From positions 35,799,142 to 35,863,141 of the forward strand of contig CM037877.1 of the NCBI GenBank assembly GCA_021292165.1: 64,000 bases of DNA. Direction: 5' to 3'. The position numbers were made by a program, and so were the translations under genes. Positions within the stretch are counted from its first letter, which is position 1; every line of letters begins with the position of its first letter. Under the pieces are notes generated by a model. It saw only the letters and a list, made by a program, of their open reading frames with translations, was not told the origin of the DNA and searched no databases. Origin of the DNA: Shinisaurus crocodilurus. Lineage: Eukaryota; Chordata; Lepidosauria; Squamata; Shinisauridae. This document shows, in pieces, positions 54,226-64,000 of this stretch.

Positions 54226-55689
54226 TTTCATTTTATTCATGTGGCAAGGTAATTCATAAAGGTGACCCTGACTTCTGCCCCACAACCATGGAAATCTTTC
54301 CAATAGAAGTTAACCAAAGTCCAGCGTGAGAATATACCATAATTGGATCTTTCTATTTAGGTTAGCATTTGGTGACCAAGCAGATTCTAATAAGTCTGTT
54401 TTTTAAAACCATATTGGAGATATTTTCTGAGTTATTGTCACTGAGGATAGTACAAGATATTAATGCAAGTCAAAATGGGATCAGTGAGCCAAAATTGTGA
54501 ATGAATTACAGGTCCTTTATGTAACACTGTTGAGTCATACATATGAATGTATAAGTAGTCCTACAACAACCAGGATTCAAAGACTACATGTAAATCATTA
54601 GCTCCTTGATGTGTTTCTTCAAATAGTAGTAATCTTGGAGTAGGGGAAGGATGAGATGTGGAAAACTTGAAAGGAGACCCCTTTTCATTAGTTATTCTTT
54701 GATATATTTTAAATTCATGGTCCCTATCGAGTTGGACCCTACTGAGTCATGCATGTGCAACTCTTGAGCACAGACGTACTGCATTTTAAACTGCCATGTG
54801 TTTTAAAATGAGGTTTTCAATCTCACAGTGGGTTGTGGACATAAAATGCCAGCAAAAGATGTGTGTACAAATGACTTCTAGTGTTGTATCTTTATTTATC
54901 ATAGTTAAGTCAACCATACTTGTATCATTTTATTTATTTACTGTATAAATTCATTGCTAATATTATTTAAGAACTTAACTGTGCTCTTTTTCTGGGTTGT
55001 ATCCAATGCTTTCTCAGATAGATTAAAAAGAATTCAGTTATAGTTATAACAATTGAGCATATGGTTTTAGTAGATGGAGAATATACATTACCTTTTATTT
55101 TGATCAAATTCCACATGACATTTTCCTTCTCAGAGACTGAGAAAAGTGAACTAGAAGGAGGTGCCATAGGTTGGATACTGACATGCTTGGAAGACACTTT
55201 ACTGGAAACATAATTATGAAAGTGGATTCATCCAGCATACAAAAATTCATAGATTTTATATTTGTGGTGACCCACATCATGCCTACAGATATGTTGAAAT
55301 CTGTTATTTGGGTAACATGCTTACCAATAGCACAGCAGTGAAAAGCTGTGATATGCACTATTGTGATGAGTATGACTGTAGAGTTTGACGCTGGCCGCTT
55401 ACACTGGCATGTATCTAGAGATGTCTTGTGCAAACGGAATTTCTCTGACTTCCCTATCCTGCTACAGCCTTCCCCATCCCATGCCATTCCAGAGGGACTG
55501 TAAACCCTCAGGAGTAGCTTTTCGGGGTGCAGGTGGCTGTAGTGGGGGAAAGAGCCTGGAAAACTCAATTGCATGAGCAGAGATCCAGTCGATCTTCTCT
55601 GGATCCACCTAGTATGTTTTGTATTTAGGTGCAGATACCTGAGTACAAAACTTATTTGTTTCCCTATCTTCTGACTCTCACCCAATGGG
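54226..55689. other. AP3B1 intron, no gene supported
   Basis: A 198-codon reverse frame (55104-55700) has no recognised domain. A GC-rich stretch at 55430-55580 may be a decayed copy of the foldback family seen at 41340. Confidence 0.45.
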
Positions 55690-55980
55690 CCAGTTTGCAC
55701 ATCACAGCAGGAAATTGTGAGTTAATTAACCCACGATTTACTGGGACGTACACTGTGGTAGGCCACTTCCACTCTCTGTAAACAGCCTCAACCTGATTGG
55801 AGGTTGTGAATGTGATGTGCGCACACAGACTGCTGGGTTGTTTAGGGGCTAAACAACCCAGTGGTTAACCCAACAACAAACAATTTACAGAAAGTGGAAG
55901 TGGTTTGTTCACGGTGTGAACCCCTGCAAATCATAGGTTAAATAACCCATGATTTGCTGCTCTGACATGCAAATCAGGTC
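55690..55980. mobile_element. Palindromic 'acaaccc' element
   Basis: 'ccagtttgcacatcacagca', then 'ggaaattgtgagttaattaa', faces 'ttaaataacccatgatttgc', then 'tgctctgacatgcaaatc'. Inner arms ccacttccactctctgta / tttacagaaagtggaagtgg also pair. Confidence 0.65.
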
Positions 55981-56297
55981 ATTGAATCTTGCATCCAACT
56001 ATTTCAATAACCTAACCTCTAAATGCTTGGAAAGCCCTTCAGGAAAAGGGCCACCACTGATGGGCTAGGGTCTTTTGGGAAGAGAAGGCTTCTTTAAACG
56101 GAATGTTTAAATGTTTAGGTCTCATACTAGCTTTAGGTATGCATTTGGTAGGTACTGAATGGTTTTAGTATATGGAGATTCTCTTTCAACTATCTTAATT
56201 TTTTGCATACTTGCATACTATTAGAGAAGCAAACAAACCTTTTGAAATGTATTCCATGGCTGCATAAACTGTTGTTTTAAATCATTTATTCCTTAAG

Positions 56298-56474
56298 GTT
56301 CCTGTGGCACGGGCCAGCATTCTTTGGCTTACTGGAGAATACTGTGAACGAGTTCCAAAAATAGCCCCTGATGTTCTAAGAAAAATAGCCAAGAGCTTCA
56401 CTGCTGAAGATGACCTTGTAAAACTGCAAATTTTAAATCTTGGAGCAAAATTGTACTTAACCAACTCAAAACAG
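56298..56474 (+). CDS. AP3B1: AP3B1 internal exon, last in window
   Basis: 177 bp, 59 codons, phase 0 at both ends (ccttaag|GTT ... CAG|gtaagg). It reads [20 protein letters not shown], then [39 protein letters not shown]. The A-W--GEY---V--APDVLR--A--F--E---VKLQIL-L--KL pattern is the most conserved adaptin-trunk block. Further exons, including hinge and ear, lie beyond the window. Confidence 0.96.
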
Positions 56475-57517
56475 GTAAGGTTGAAGAAAATTAAACCACC
56501 AATCTGTTTAGTCCTGTTGAATGATTTAAAATGTAGAGGCATTGTGTTTTGAGTTAGTCGTAACCCTTTAATAACCTTCGCGTCTCCCTCCTCTGCATGT
56601 TCCTTGGCTCAGAAATTTATCAAAATACCCAAAGTTGTTCATATAAGAAAACTATCGAAGAAGAAAAGGTGAATCTTAAAACATAACTAAAAGAAATTCA
56701 CCCAAAAATTATTATCAGAAAGCATAGGCATAGAAATACATGTTGTGATATGAATCACATTGACCAGCTGTAGCATAGTGTTTACACATGGAGAGGAACA
56801 GAATGGCGGTAAACAAGTGTGTTGTGTCTTTCTACTTTCCCGTGTTCTTTCTCGTGGGAAAGCTAAACCCTGGGATCATTATGAGCTAGTCACATGGTTT
56901 GTATGTTCTGATGACGTGCTAACTTGTTTTTCTGTCTGAAGCCATTTTAGAGAAGAGCAGGACTGCTTTCTCTATTCTTTCTCTCTTCTGGCTATTGCTT
57001 GCTGGACTTTGCAACAATGTAACGTCTTTGCTGAAGTGGAGTGAAGCTCAACCTACTCCACTGGAATTAATGCTTGCTATGCATTGTACTCTGCATATGG
57101 ACTGTAACTGGGAAATGTATACTCTGTAGAACTTTACTTGCTAAGTGAATAAACAGGTAGAAATAGACCTGTGGTGTTACAGAGTGTTTCCTTGCTACTT
57201 GCTACTTGGATTAGTCTGCAGACCGGGGAAGCTAGAAGCTGGTGTCGGATTACAGGCAAGCTGGCTGGCAGCTTCAAACCGACACGCTGCGCAGAGGGGG
57301 GTGAGATCTGGAAGATCTGTGTGTGGAATAATGGGCCTCTATGCACAGACAGGATTTTAAATCTCCCATCCAGCACACGCGGGGCTCTGCTGTCACTCAC
57401 GCGCCTCCAATACATGGTTCTAAAATCGCAAATGTACAATGTTGACCAGTAAATGGATACAACTTAGTCTATAAAAATATAGTGTTCTCCAACTTGGACA
57501 TCAACGCAGAATTCGTA
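56475..57517. other. AP3B1 intron, possible LTR-like segment
   Basis: 56770-57310 has a 'gtgaataaacaggtagaaat' polyadenylation-like site, then a GC-rich end, recalling an LTR, but no ends or duplication could be matched. No gene. Confidence 0.35.
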
Positions 57518-57757
57518 GAGCCAGTGTGGCGTAATGGTGAGAGTGTTGGACTGGAACTCGGGAGATCCGGGTTCTAGTCCCCACTCGCCATGAAACTCAC
57601 TGGGTGACTTTGGGCCACTCACTGACTCTCAGCCTAACCTACCTCACAGGGTTGTTGTGAGGATAAAATGGAGAGGAGAAGGAGGATTATGTAAGCCGCC
57701 TTGGGTTCCTTGCAGGAAAAAAGGCAGGGTATAAATATAATAAATAAATAAATAAAT
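57518..57757 (+). mobile_element. tRNA-derived MIR/CORE-like SINE, complete
   Basis: Starts gagccagtgtggcgtaatgg (A-box-like), B-box-like 'ggttctagtcc', 'actgggtgactttgggcc', 'cctacctcacagggttgttg', then 'tgaggataaaatggagagg', 'taagccgccttgggttcctt', then '(aaat)n'. This is the best preserved copy in the window. Confidence 0.92.
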
Positions 57758-57924
57758 TATTGAGTTGGATCCAAAGTAGAGTGAGTAGAAGGCCACTCAC
57801 TCAAGTGGGCTTTTCCATGCTGTCTACCCCACTGCATCCCCTGTGTGGGCTGTGATGTGGACAGCTGCAGTTGAAGGGAGGAATTGCCAAAAATCAGGCG
57901 CAACTGGTTCAAACACACTGGTAA

Positions 57925-58365
57925 TATCCACACATCACAATAAGTCATAATGCTGGGTTATCCTGGTTTACTATGAATGAGCAACTTGGTGCCGCATGCA
58001 GCTTGTTTGCTTCCCCCTTTGTGTAAGCAGGTAAAACGAACCAGACATAGAAAGCTTCATGTCACATCTGAACCTGGCCTCCTGGTTTGTTGCTCCGAAA
58101 CAGGTCAGGATAGGTAAGCCAACAACAAATCCTAGTTTGTTCCAGGCTTATGAGCAACAAGCCAAGAGTTACCGGTAGTTTGGGAGCAACAAGCTAGGAG
58201 TCTGGATCTGGACATCATGTGAAGCTTTCTGTTTCTGATTTGTTTTATCCACTCGCATGAAGGGAGGAGTGAAGCGGGAGCAAACGAGCTGTGTTCACAG
58301 CATGCTGCTTGTTCACAGTAAACCAGGATAAGCCAGCAGTTCTAACTTACAGTTACATGCAAATT
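57925..58365. mobile_element. Large imperfect palindrome (~430 bp)
   Basis: Left 'gctgggttatcctggtttac', then 'tatgaatgagcaa', 'gcatgcagcttgtttgcttc', 'agaaagcttcatgtcacatc', is matched inverted by 'ggacatcatgtgaagctttc', 'ggagcaaacgagctgtgttc', 'acagcatgctgcttgttcac', then 'agtaaaccaggataagccagc'. The inner part (gtttgttgctcc ... gggagcaacaagc) also folds. Non-coding. Confidence 0.65.
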
Positions 58366-58869
58366 CACCCAGTAAGTGCAATCTAATCAAACAGAAAGTT
58401 AACAGCAATCCAGAGCATTTTCATACATTTAGAATAAGAGTTGATATATTTAATTTCTTACCTCTGCATTATTGTACGAGTTGGGAATGTTGGATTTTTA
58501 CATGTTGATTCGCAGATGTGAACAGATACTAAATCTGTTAGTGTCAAATTATATGCCTCTGTCATTAAACTGCTGTAAGCCCCCAATTGAAATAAGCAGG
58601 GGGCTCTTACCCTAGCCTTGGCCTAGATGGCTTTACTGAAGGAATAGGAATCCCCTGCCTCGGGCTGCCCCCTGCTTAGCAGACACCTGCAGATGGCCAA
58701 AGGAGGAGCAATTTAGATTGCCCAAACTTCTTCCTGACAGTGCACTACATACACACTGCAGCCCCTCTACTGCTGGTGACACTCCTGTCCTCACTCCACT
58801 TATCCAAACAAGTCAGTGGTTTCATGCTAAGCAAAGAATTGCATGCACTCAGGTACCCTACAGGGACAG
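58366..58869. other. AP3B1 intron, nothing recognised
   Basis: The long L2 frame extends into this stretch from 58740, but the residues before about 58880 do not resemble L2. Confidence 0.45.
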
Positions 58870-61467
58870 AGGGAGGAACTAATAGATTCTCTCCTCTCCG
58901 GGAGACCAAGTTTATCGAGTGCATGTGCTGGAGGTTGGGTCCAAAGGGCAGTCTGGGGATTCTGCTCGTGTACTGTCCATGCCGCTGCACGTCAGACTCC
59001 CTGGCCGAGGTGCTAGAGGTGGTCTCCGATGTGCGTGTGCTGTCCCCCAGGCTATTGGTGCTGGGGGACTTCAACATACACTCGGAGGCTGCCATCATGG
59101 GGGCACCTCGGGACTTCATGGAGACCATGGCTTCCTGTGAGCTGCACCCTGTATCAACTGGACCTACCCATGTAGCCGGTCATGCGCTAGACTTGGTTTT
59201 CATTTCCGGAGAGGGAGAAAATGATCTGGAAATCGGGGGTATATACACCACCCCCTTGTCATGGTCAGATCACTATCTGGTAGGGCTGGATTTCTTGGTG
59301 CCACAACCCCTCTGCAGGGGTGAGGGACCTATTAGGATGGTCCGTCCCAGGCGTCTTATGGATCCGGATGGATTCCTGAACGCGCTTGGGGAACTGGAGC
59401 ACGCAAACGGTAGCTCGGTCGAGACCCTGGTGGATGACTGGAATGCTGCAATCACCAGGGTATTAGACCGAGTTGCCCCGAAGTTCCCTCTTCGCCTGAA
59501 CAGAGCTCACATGGCACCTTGGTTTACTCCATCGCTGCGAGCTCTGAAGCGGGAGGTGAGGAGGCTAGAGCGCCGATGGCGTAAATCCCACTCTGAAGAC
59601 GATCGGACACAGGTCAGAGCTGCATCTTCAGCCTACCATGTTGCGGTGAAGGCAGCAAAGAAGAATTTCTATGCTGCCTCCATCGTGTCTGCGGAGTGCT
59701 GCCCCAGGAGGCTGTTCCAAGTGGTCTGGAGCCTGGTCGGTCCAGTTGCTCCGGATCCATTGGAACAGTCTAAAGCTTCCTGTGAGGCCTTAGCGAAGCA
59801 CTTTGCAGATAAAATTGATTGGATTAGGAGTGGGATTCCGTGCGTCGTGGACACAGTGGGTGAACGGGAGGAGGCCAGTGGCAGTCCGGTTTTGTGGAAT
59901 CGGTTCCAGCTTCTTCCTTCTGGTGAAGTGGACAAGGTGCTTTCTTCGGTTAAGCTGACCACCTGCTTGCTTGATCCTTGCCCGTCCTGGCTTGTTATGA
60001 GCTGCAGGGAAAAACTGGGTGGGGAGATCAGGGCGGTAGTGAATGCCTCCCTCGAGGAGGGAGTGTTGCCATCAGCCCTTAAGGAGGCAGTAATAAGACC
60101 GCTTCTAAAGAAGCTCTCCTTAGATCCCCAAGATTTGAACAACTTTCGCCCAGTCTCCAATTTGCCATTTCTGGGCAAGCTGATTGAGCGAGTGGTGGGG
60201 GCTCAGTTGAAGGCACATTTGGATGAAGCCGATTATTTAGACCCATGCCAGTCGGGCTTCAGGCCTGGACATGGGACAGAAACGGCCTTGGTCGCCGTGG
60301 TGGATGATATGAGGAGGGCTTTGGATAGGGGCGAATGCTCTTTTCTAGTCCTCCTCGATCTCTCAGTGGCTTTTGATACCGTTGACCACGGTATCCTCCT
60401 GAACCACCTGGAGGGGTTGGGTGTGGGAGGCACTGTATTGCAGTGGTTCCGGTCCTTCCTCTCTGGAAGGTACCAGAGGGTAGTTCTTGGGGAGGAGGCT
60501 TCGGACCCTCGGCTGCTCACTTGTGGGGTGCCGCAGGGTTCCATCTTCTCCCCGATGTTATTCAACATCTACCTAAAGCCGCTGGGACCTATCATCAGGA
60601 GGTTTGGGGTGCGCTGTCATCAATATGCGGATGACACACAGCTCTACCTCTCCTTCCTCACCAAGGTTGGCTGTTGAAACCCTGTCCAAGTGCCTGGAGG
60701 CAGTGGGTGGCTGGATGGGAGGGAACATGCTGAAACTGAACCCCGACAAGACCGAGGTACTTCTGGTGGGAGACAAGGGAAGGTTAGGGGATGTTGACCT
60801 GGTGCTGAATGGGGTACATCTACCCCTGAACGACCAGGTCCGGAGCTTGGGGGTCATTCTAGACTCCCAGCTGTCCATGGAGGCTCAGGTGTCAGCTGTG
60901 AGCCAGGCGGCGCTGTAACAGCTCCATCTGATACGGCAGTTGCGCCCCTACCTTCCTAATCATCTGCTCCCATCAGTGGTTCATGCCTTGTTCTCCTCTC
61001 ACCTAGACTACTGTAATGTGCTCTATGTGGGGTTACCCTGGAAGACGGTTCGGAAGTTGCAGCTGGTACAGAATGCAGCCGCTCGCCTGATTAAAGGCTG
61101 CCGCTGGCGTGATCACATCACTCCAGTACTCAAAGAGTTGCACTGGCTACCGGTTGTTTGCTGAGCCGAATTCAAGGTGTTGGCGTTGACCTTTAAAACC
61201 CTGTACGGCTCCGGTCCAATATATCTCAAGGAGCGCCTCCAGCAACATCAAGTAGGCCGCTCAAGAAAATCTGCCACGGACGACCTTCTCCCTGTCCCAT
61301 CAGCCAGAGAAACCAGGCTGGTGGGGACTAGGAAGAGGGCCTTTTCTGTGGCAGCCCCCAATTTATGGAACTCTCTCCCCAGTGACCTCCGCCATGCCCC
61401 TTCCTTGATAAGCTTCTGCCGTGCATTAAAAACGTGGCTTTTCAGGTGGGAATATGGGGTGGGTTAG
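58870..61467 (+). pseudogene. L2 ORF2: endonuclease and reverse transcriptase, three lesions
   Basis: Endonuclease: LLVLGDFNIHSEAA (about 59053-59094), HALDLVFISG (59178-59207), LSWSDHYLVGLDF (about 59254-59292). RT: NNFRPVSNLPFLGKLIERVV (about 60136-60196), DLSVAFDTVDHGILL (about 60358-60402), CGVPQGSIFSPMLFN (about 60522-60566) and active site QYADDTQLYL (about 60621-60650). The frame stops at 60677 after a shift near 60650. The related +1/+2 frame continues CLEAVGGWMGGNMLKLNPDK. A TAA sits at 60916-60918 in the place of Tyr, and a TGA at about 61162 in the place of Arg. C-terminal blocks HLDYCNVLYVGLPWKTVRKL, HITPVLKELHWLPVV and APNLWNSLPSDL follow. Each lesion is a small change, so inactivation looks recent. 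Confidence 0.88.
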
Positions 61468-61620
61468 GATTTTTAAGTTTTGTACTGTTCTTAATAGTGT
61501 TTTATACTGTGTGTGTGTTCCCCCCCTCTTGTATTTTATTGGATTGTAAATCGCTCAGAGTGGCCGGATGTCTGGCCAGATGGGCGATTCATAAATATAA
61601 TAAATAAATAAATATCTATC
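58870..61620 (+). mobile_element. L2 LINE with endonuclease, RT and intact 3' tail
   Basis: Lacks only the first part of the endonuclease. 3' UTR at 61468-61620 ends in the hairpin 'agagtggccggatgtctggc', then 'cagatgggcgatt', and (aaat)n. It has one frameshift and two nonsense codons, so it is young but dead. The source subfamily of the tails at 7797, 20781, 37688 and 44148 has the same terminal hairpin. Confidence 0.9.
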
Positions 61621-62337
61621 TTTCCTTCTCTCAGGGAGAATGAGGAGTTTTAAGAAATCCCTTTCTCTTCTCCCCCATGATGGTGGGAGAGAACAACCAT
61701 CCTAATTTTATTAGCTGCATCAAGGTCACCTTTAACCACTACTTAATCAAGGTGCTTTACACCCCTGTTGGATCCTCTTGTAAGGGGGGATGGCATTTTT
61801 ATGCAGTCACAGCTGTTTCAGAGATAGGAACAGGGGCAGATATTACGCCCTCTCAGGGTACAGGCATAAGAACCATTGTAGGTTTCACGAAGGCAGACAC
61901 TCCAGCACCTATGATCTCTCCACTAGCCTTTCCAAGGGGAGTTGGGTGCCTTAACCCATAGAGGTTCTGGGAGCAAGTCCTGTATGAGTTCTATTCAGTG
62001 GGGTAAGTCTCTGCCAAACAACAAGCAAAAGAGACTCATGGAGGCCACTTAGGGAATGTTTCCTATCAAGTCATGTTATGCCTGTAGGGGCCAAGAGTTT
62101 CTAATGCTTACCCACCTGCATATGTGATGGGAGCGTATCAAGGTTTTTGGGAAAGCATTGGTATCAATAATGAGACAAATAATTTCAATAATTCCTTTTA
62201 ACTCTAATTATTTTTTATTCATATATATAAAAGATTCAGTGTCCCCCCCCCAATCACAAAATCACAACCAGTTTATTAGCTGCTAGAATAGAGGTTGCTT
62301 GCAAGTGTTAAACAGTGGAAGGATCAAATAGTGTGTG
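61621..62337. other. AP3B1 intron, nothing recognised
   Basis: A 94-codon frame at 61677-61961 has no domain. Confidence 0.45.
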
Positions 62338-62450
62338 ACTGAAACGGACATGGAGCATCTTGCATATGGTAAAGAATTTCCTGGGCAACGTGCTTGAGCA
62401 GGTGGTTGCCGGTGAATTCCAGGCACTCCCAAATGAAATGGATTATCTAG

Positions 62451-62575
62451 ATTTATTTATTTATTTATTTATTATACTGCCCAATAGCTGAAGCTCTCTG
62501 GGCGGTTTACAACAATTAACAAGACAGTCCCTGCCCACAGGCTTAAATCTAAAAAGACACGACACACAAGGAAAA
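62451..62575 (-). mobile_element. L2-type 3' end inserted in L2
   Basis: (ttta)n, then 'ctgcccaatagctgaagctc', then 'tctgggcggtttacaacaat', then 'taacaagacagtccctgccc'. It is an inverted copy of the tail type at 3656-3795, with extra 3' UTR. Confidence 0.7.
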
Positions 62576-63481
62576 AGGAATGGGGAGGGAAGAAGGTGGA
62601 ATATTAATACTTCTGGCAGATCCATTTCAATTGGGCTTTCAGCTTGGTTTTGGAAAGGAAACTGCCTTGGTCACCCTGTTGGATAACCTTTGCTGGGAGC
62701 GGGACACAGGGAGTGCAACCTTGTTGGTTCTCTTGAACCTCTCAGTGGCTTTTGATATCATCGAACATGGTATCCTTCTGAATAGGTTGTGTTGGGAGTT
62801 GGAGTCACTGTACTACAGTGGTTCCGCTTCTCCTTGGATGGCCAGTTCCAGAAGGTGGTACTGGGGGATTATTGCTCTGTGCCTTGGAAGCTATGCTCTG
62901 GGGTTGCACAGGGCTCTATTCTATCCCCTATGCTGTTCAACATTTACATGAAACCTTTGGAGGAGGTTATCTGGAGGTGTGGACTTGAGGTGTCATCAAT
63001 ATGCGGATGACACCCAGCTCTCTCTCCTTTTCATCAAATCCAGATGAGGCATTGGCTGCTCTGATTCAGTGCTTAGGCACTGTAATGGACTGGATGAGGG
63101 CCAATAAACTGAGACTCAATCCAGATAAGATGGAGGTACTGTTAGTGGGTGGTACGCCTGCCCAGATGAGTGATGTTCAACCTTTTCTGGAGGGGGTTGC
63201 ACTCCCGCTAAAGGATCAGGTTTGTAGTTTGTAGATCCAGCATTGACACCAGAGGCACAGGTGGACTTGGTGGCACGGAGCACCTTTTTTCAGCTTAGGC
63301 TGATATACCAACAACATCCCTATCTGGACAGGGATAGCCTAGCTACAGTTATCCATGATCTGGTAACCTCTCATCTGGATCACTGCAATGCGTTATATGT
63401 GGGGCTGCCTTTGAAAACGGTCAGGAAACTTCAGCTGGTCCAAAATAGGGCAGCAAGATTGTTAATGGGGACTGGCCAATG

Positions 63482-63690
63482 TATTTATTTATTTTATTTA
63501 TTTATTATATTTATACCCCGCCTTTTTTCCTGCGAGGAACCCAGGGCGGCTTACATAATGCTGCTGCTCCTCTCCATTTTATCCTCACAACAACCCTGTG
63601 AGGTAGGTTAGGCTGAGATTTAGTGACTGGCCCAAAGTCATCCAGTGAGTTTCATGGCCGAGCAGGGCCTAGATACCGGAACTCCCTTTA
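63482..63690 (-). mobile_element. tRNA-derived MIR/CORE-like SINE, 5'-truncated, inside L2
   Basis: (ttta)n, 'ccccgccttttttcctgcga', then 'ggaacccagggcggcttaca', 'acaaccctgtgaggtaggtt', 'gtgactggcccaaagtcatc', then 'cagtgagtttcatggccg'. The tRNA-like head beyond 'ggcctag' is missing. Confidence 0.85.
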
Positions 63691-64000
63691 CCATCTGCAC
63701 TGGCTGCCAATCCATGTCCAGGCCCAATTCAAAGTGCTGGTATTACCATTCAAAGTCCTAAAACAGCTTGAGGCCAGGTTACCTGAAGGATCGTCTCCTC
63801 CCATATATACCTGCTCAGGTCCCTCTCCAGGAGCCCCTGCCAAAGGAAATGAAGTGGGTGGCTACTAAGAAGAGGGCCTTTTCTGTTGTAGCACCCCGAT
63901 TGTGGAATGAGCTTCCCAGGGTGGCTTACCTGGTCCCTATGTTGTGTTTTTCTAGCGCTAGGTGAACACCTTCCTATTTTCTCTAGCATTTTAGCCTTTC

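Larger units (their letters stand above)
62338..63970 (+). mobile_element. L2 LINE, 5'-truncated, with two nested insertions
   Basis: Starts in the RT lead ('gtaaagaatttcctgggcaa', then 'cgtgcttgagcaggtggttg'). It is interrupted at 62451-62600 by a minus L2-type tail and at 63482-63690 by a SINE, and ends near 63970 in the C-terminal region. Frames in order: DPFQLGFQLGFGKETALVTL, VVLGDYCSVPWKLCSGVAQG (VAQG where other copies have VPQG), MDWMRANKLRLNPDKMEVLL, VIHDLVTSHLDHCNALYVGL and APRLWNELPRVAY. The active-site 'atatgcggatgacacccag' (63000-63018) is in a shifted frame. Degraded. Confidence 0.85.

Noticed and set aside
55104..55700. 198-codon reverse open frame
   Set aside because: No recognisable domain; likely a chance frame.
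4073..56474. AP3B2 instead of AP3B1
   Set aside because: [16 protein letters not shown] and the other exon sequences fit beta-3A; the AP3B2 sequence I remember differs after TQF.
57518..57600. tRNA gene
   Set aside because: The head has A- and B-box-like motifs but is followed by the SINE core and tail, and does not fold as a proper tRNA.

Overview
The window is vertebrate nuclear DNA, most likely from a squamate reptile (lizard or snake). Grounds: AT-rich introns, many L2-clade LINE copies, CR1 fragments, a tRNA-derived MIR/CORE-like SINE, L1 and PIF/Harbinger relics, numerous hAT-type MITEs, and DIRS elements. The species cannot be fixed from the sequence alone.

The only host gene I can support is AP3B1 (beta-3A subunit of the AP-3 adaptor complex). 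It lies on the + strand as nine consecutive internal coding exons (4073-4245, 21582-21740, 23730-23827, 24701-24755, 24851-24922, 25604-25666, 34821-34953, 40185-40294, 56298-56474). Every exon has AG/GT borders, the phases agree, and no stop or frameshift was seen in 1,040 coding bases. They encode part of the N-terminal adaptin solenoid plus the start of the acidic insert. The gene runs off both ends, so everything between the exons is intron.

The introns are a layered record of transposition. 1-4072 holds MITEs and CR1/L2 fragments. Intron 4246-21581 carries CR1, SINE and L2 pieces, a solo LTR with a perfect 5-bp target duplication (8254-8757), an old internally deleted DIRS copy (about 9000-12130), a foldback element, and a 5'-truncated L2 with an uninterrupted reverse transcriptase frame (15372-17125). 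Intron 21741-23729 has an L1 ORF2 3' fragment (22506-23120). Intron 25667-34820 is about 92% two insertions: a 2.2-kb complex inverted/direct repeat (25880-28112) with a hammerhead-like motif, and a nearly complete DIRS retrotransposon (28417-34587) with inverted termini, internal complementary region, gag-like, RT/RNase H and tyrosine recombinase regions. Intron 40295-56297 has a foldback element containing a 136-bp perfect palindrome, three minus-strand L2 copies (one carrying a hAT-like element with a SINE inside, one carrying a 5S-rRNA-derived SINE), and a Harbinger transposase relic split by two insertions. After the last exon come a SINE, a large palindrome and two plus-strand L2 copies, one with endonuclease and RT.

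The mobile elements show no joint function. The non-autonomous pieces (SINEs, L2 tails, MITEs) presumably borrowed the L2, CR1, hAT and mariner machineries. The items most worth a second look are the DIRS copy with its complete termini and RS-rich gag, the 2.2-kb repeat with the ribozyme-like fold, the perfect palindrome, and the 5S-derived SINE.
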